A DNA stretch of 43,351 nt from Myxococcales bacterium (lineage in GTDB: Bacteria; Myxococcota; Kuafuiibacteriia; Kuafuiibacteriales; Kuafuiibacteriaceae), in assembly GCA_019634385.1 (NCBI GenBank), contig JAHQVK010000096.1:1-43351 (forward strand). The letters are read 5' to 3'. Under the pieces are notes generated by a model, which saw only the letters and a list, made by a program, of their open reading frames with translations, had not been told where the DNA came from and searched no databases. This document shows positions 43,220-43,351 of this stretch, in pieces. The position numbers were made by a program, and so were the translations under genes. Numbering within the stretch: the stretch's first letter is position 1; every line of letters begins with the position of its first letter.

Positions 43220-43351
43220 AGGGCTTGTCTCTAACGCCTGACATGGTCTTTGACTCGTCCCTGGTTTACCCGCCAATGATGTTCGACCGCTTTGCCCAAT
43301 AGGTTGCTTTCAGACAACTAGCCCTCCGTCTTCCAGTCCCTCAACTCAAGC
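43220..43351. repeat. Probable palindromic repeat element, copy 3 (diverged, cut by the window end)
   Basis: The first ~45 bases (AGGGCTTGTCTCTAACGCC, then TCTTTGACTCGTCCCTG) align with the left end of copy 1. A TCCAGTCCCTC near 43335 matches the inner part. The middle is diverged and the right end is outside the window. Like the others, it begins right after a stop codon (that of the M28 gene). Confidence 0.45.

Overview
The window is about 43 kb of a Gram-negative, moderate-GC (roughly 50 %) bacterial chromosome. Eukaryote-like Ser/Thr kinase, PEGA-domain protein, HAD-IG 5'-nucleotidase, cytosolic-type sulfotransferase, lipoproteins with a lipobox and an outer-membrane-like beta-strand protein suggest a deltaproteobacterial/Myxococcota-type lineage. 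That placement is an inference from gene content; there is no rRNA or other phylogenetic marker here. I saw no tRNA, rRNA, CRISPR array, transposase, integrase or phage gene.

Layout. (1) 104-4056: a nonulosonic (sialic-type) acid cassette neuB-neuC-neuA plus a SAM methyltransferase, probably the edge of a surface-glycan locus. (2) 4346-9574: an ISC iron-sulfur operon, iscS-iscU-iscA-hscB-hscA, headed by a MerR-family regulator with a four-cysteine C-terminus in the place where IscR usually sits, and preceded by two strong palindromes. (3) 9620-13774: an exported thioredoxin/PEGA protein and a transmembrane Ser/Thr kinase. (4) 13775-17632: a large gap, a small degenerate nucleotidyltransferase-like protein, an HAD-IG 5'-nucleotidase and an Fe/Mn superoxide dismutase. 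(5) 17742-24076: gamma-glutamyltransferase, a PilZ protein (minus strand), a translationally coupled barrel/lipoprotein pair, a tiny ORF and phosphoglycerate mutase GpmI. (6) 24581-28579, minus strand: an HrpB-type helicase and an L,D-transpeptidase. (7) 28663-31059: a three-gene unit with an unrecognised protein that resembles a class I aminoacyl-tRNA synthetase core, a PAPS-type sulfotransferase and a small membrane protein. (8) 31011-39573, minus strand: a MEMO-like protein, a GT2 glycosyltransferase, an amidohydrolase, a GH63-like glucosidase and a glycogen debranching enzyme. (9) 39762-43196: a lipoprotein combining a PD40 propeller, an M28 aminopeptidase and a PDZ domain.

The most interesting points are the apparent replacement of IscR by a cysteine-rich MerR regulator with its own operators; a family of ~190-bp palindromic elements (two clear copies, one probable) lying directly after stop codons and showing compensatory changes between copies; and the synthetase-like orphan next to a sulfotransferase. 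How the parts work together is clear only within units: NeuB/C/A make an activated nonulosonic acid; IscS/U/A with HscB/HscA build and transfer Fe-S clusters under probable MerR control; the GH63-like enzyme and debranching enzyme probably act together on alpha-glucans.
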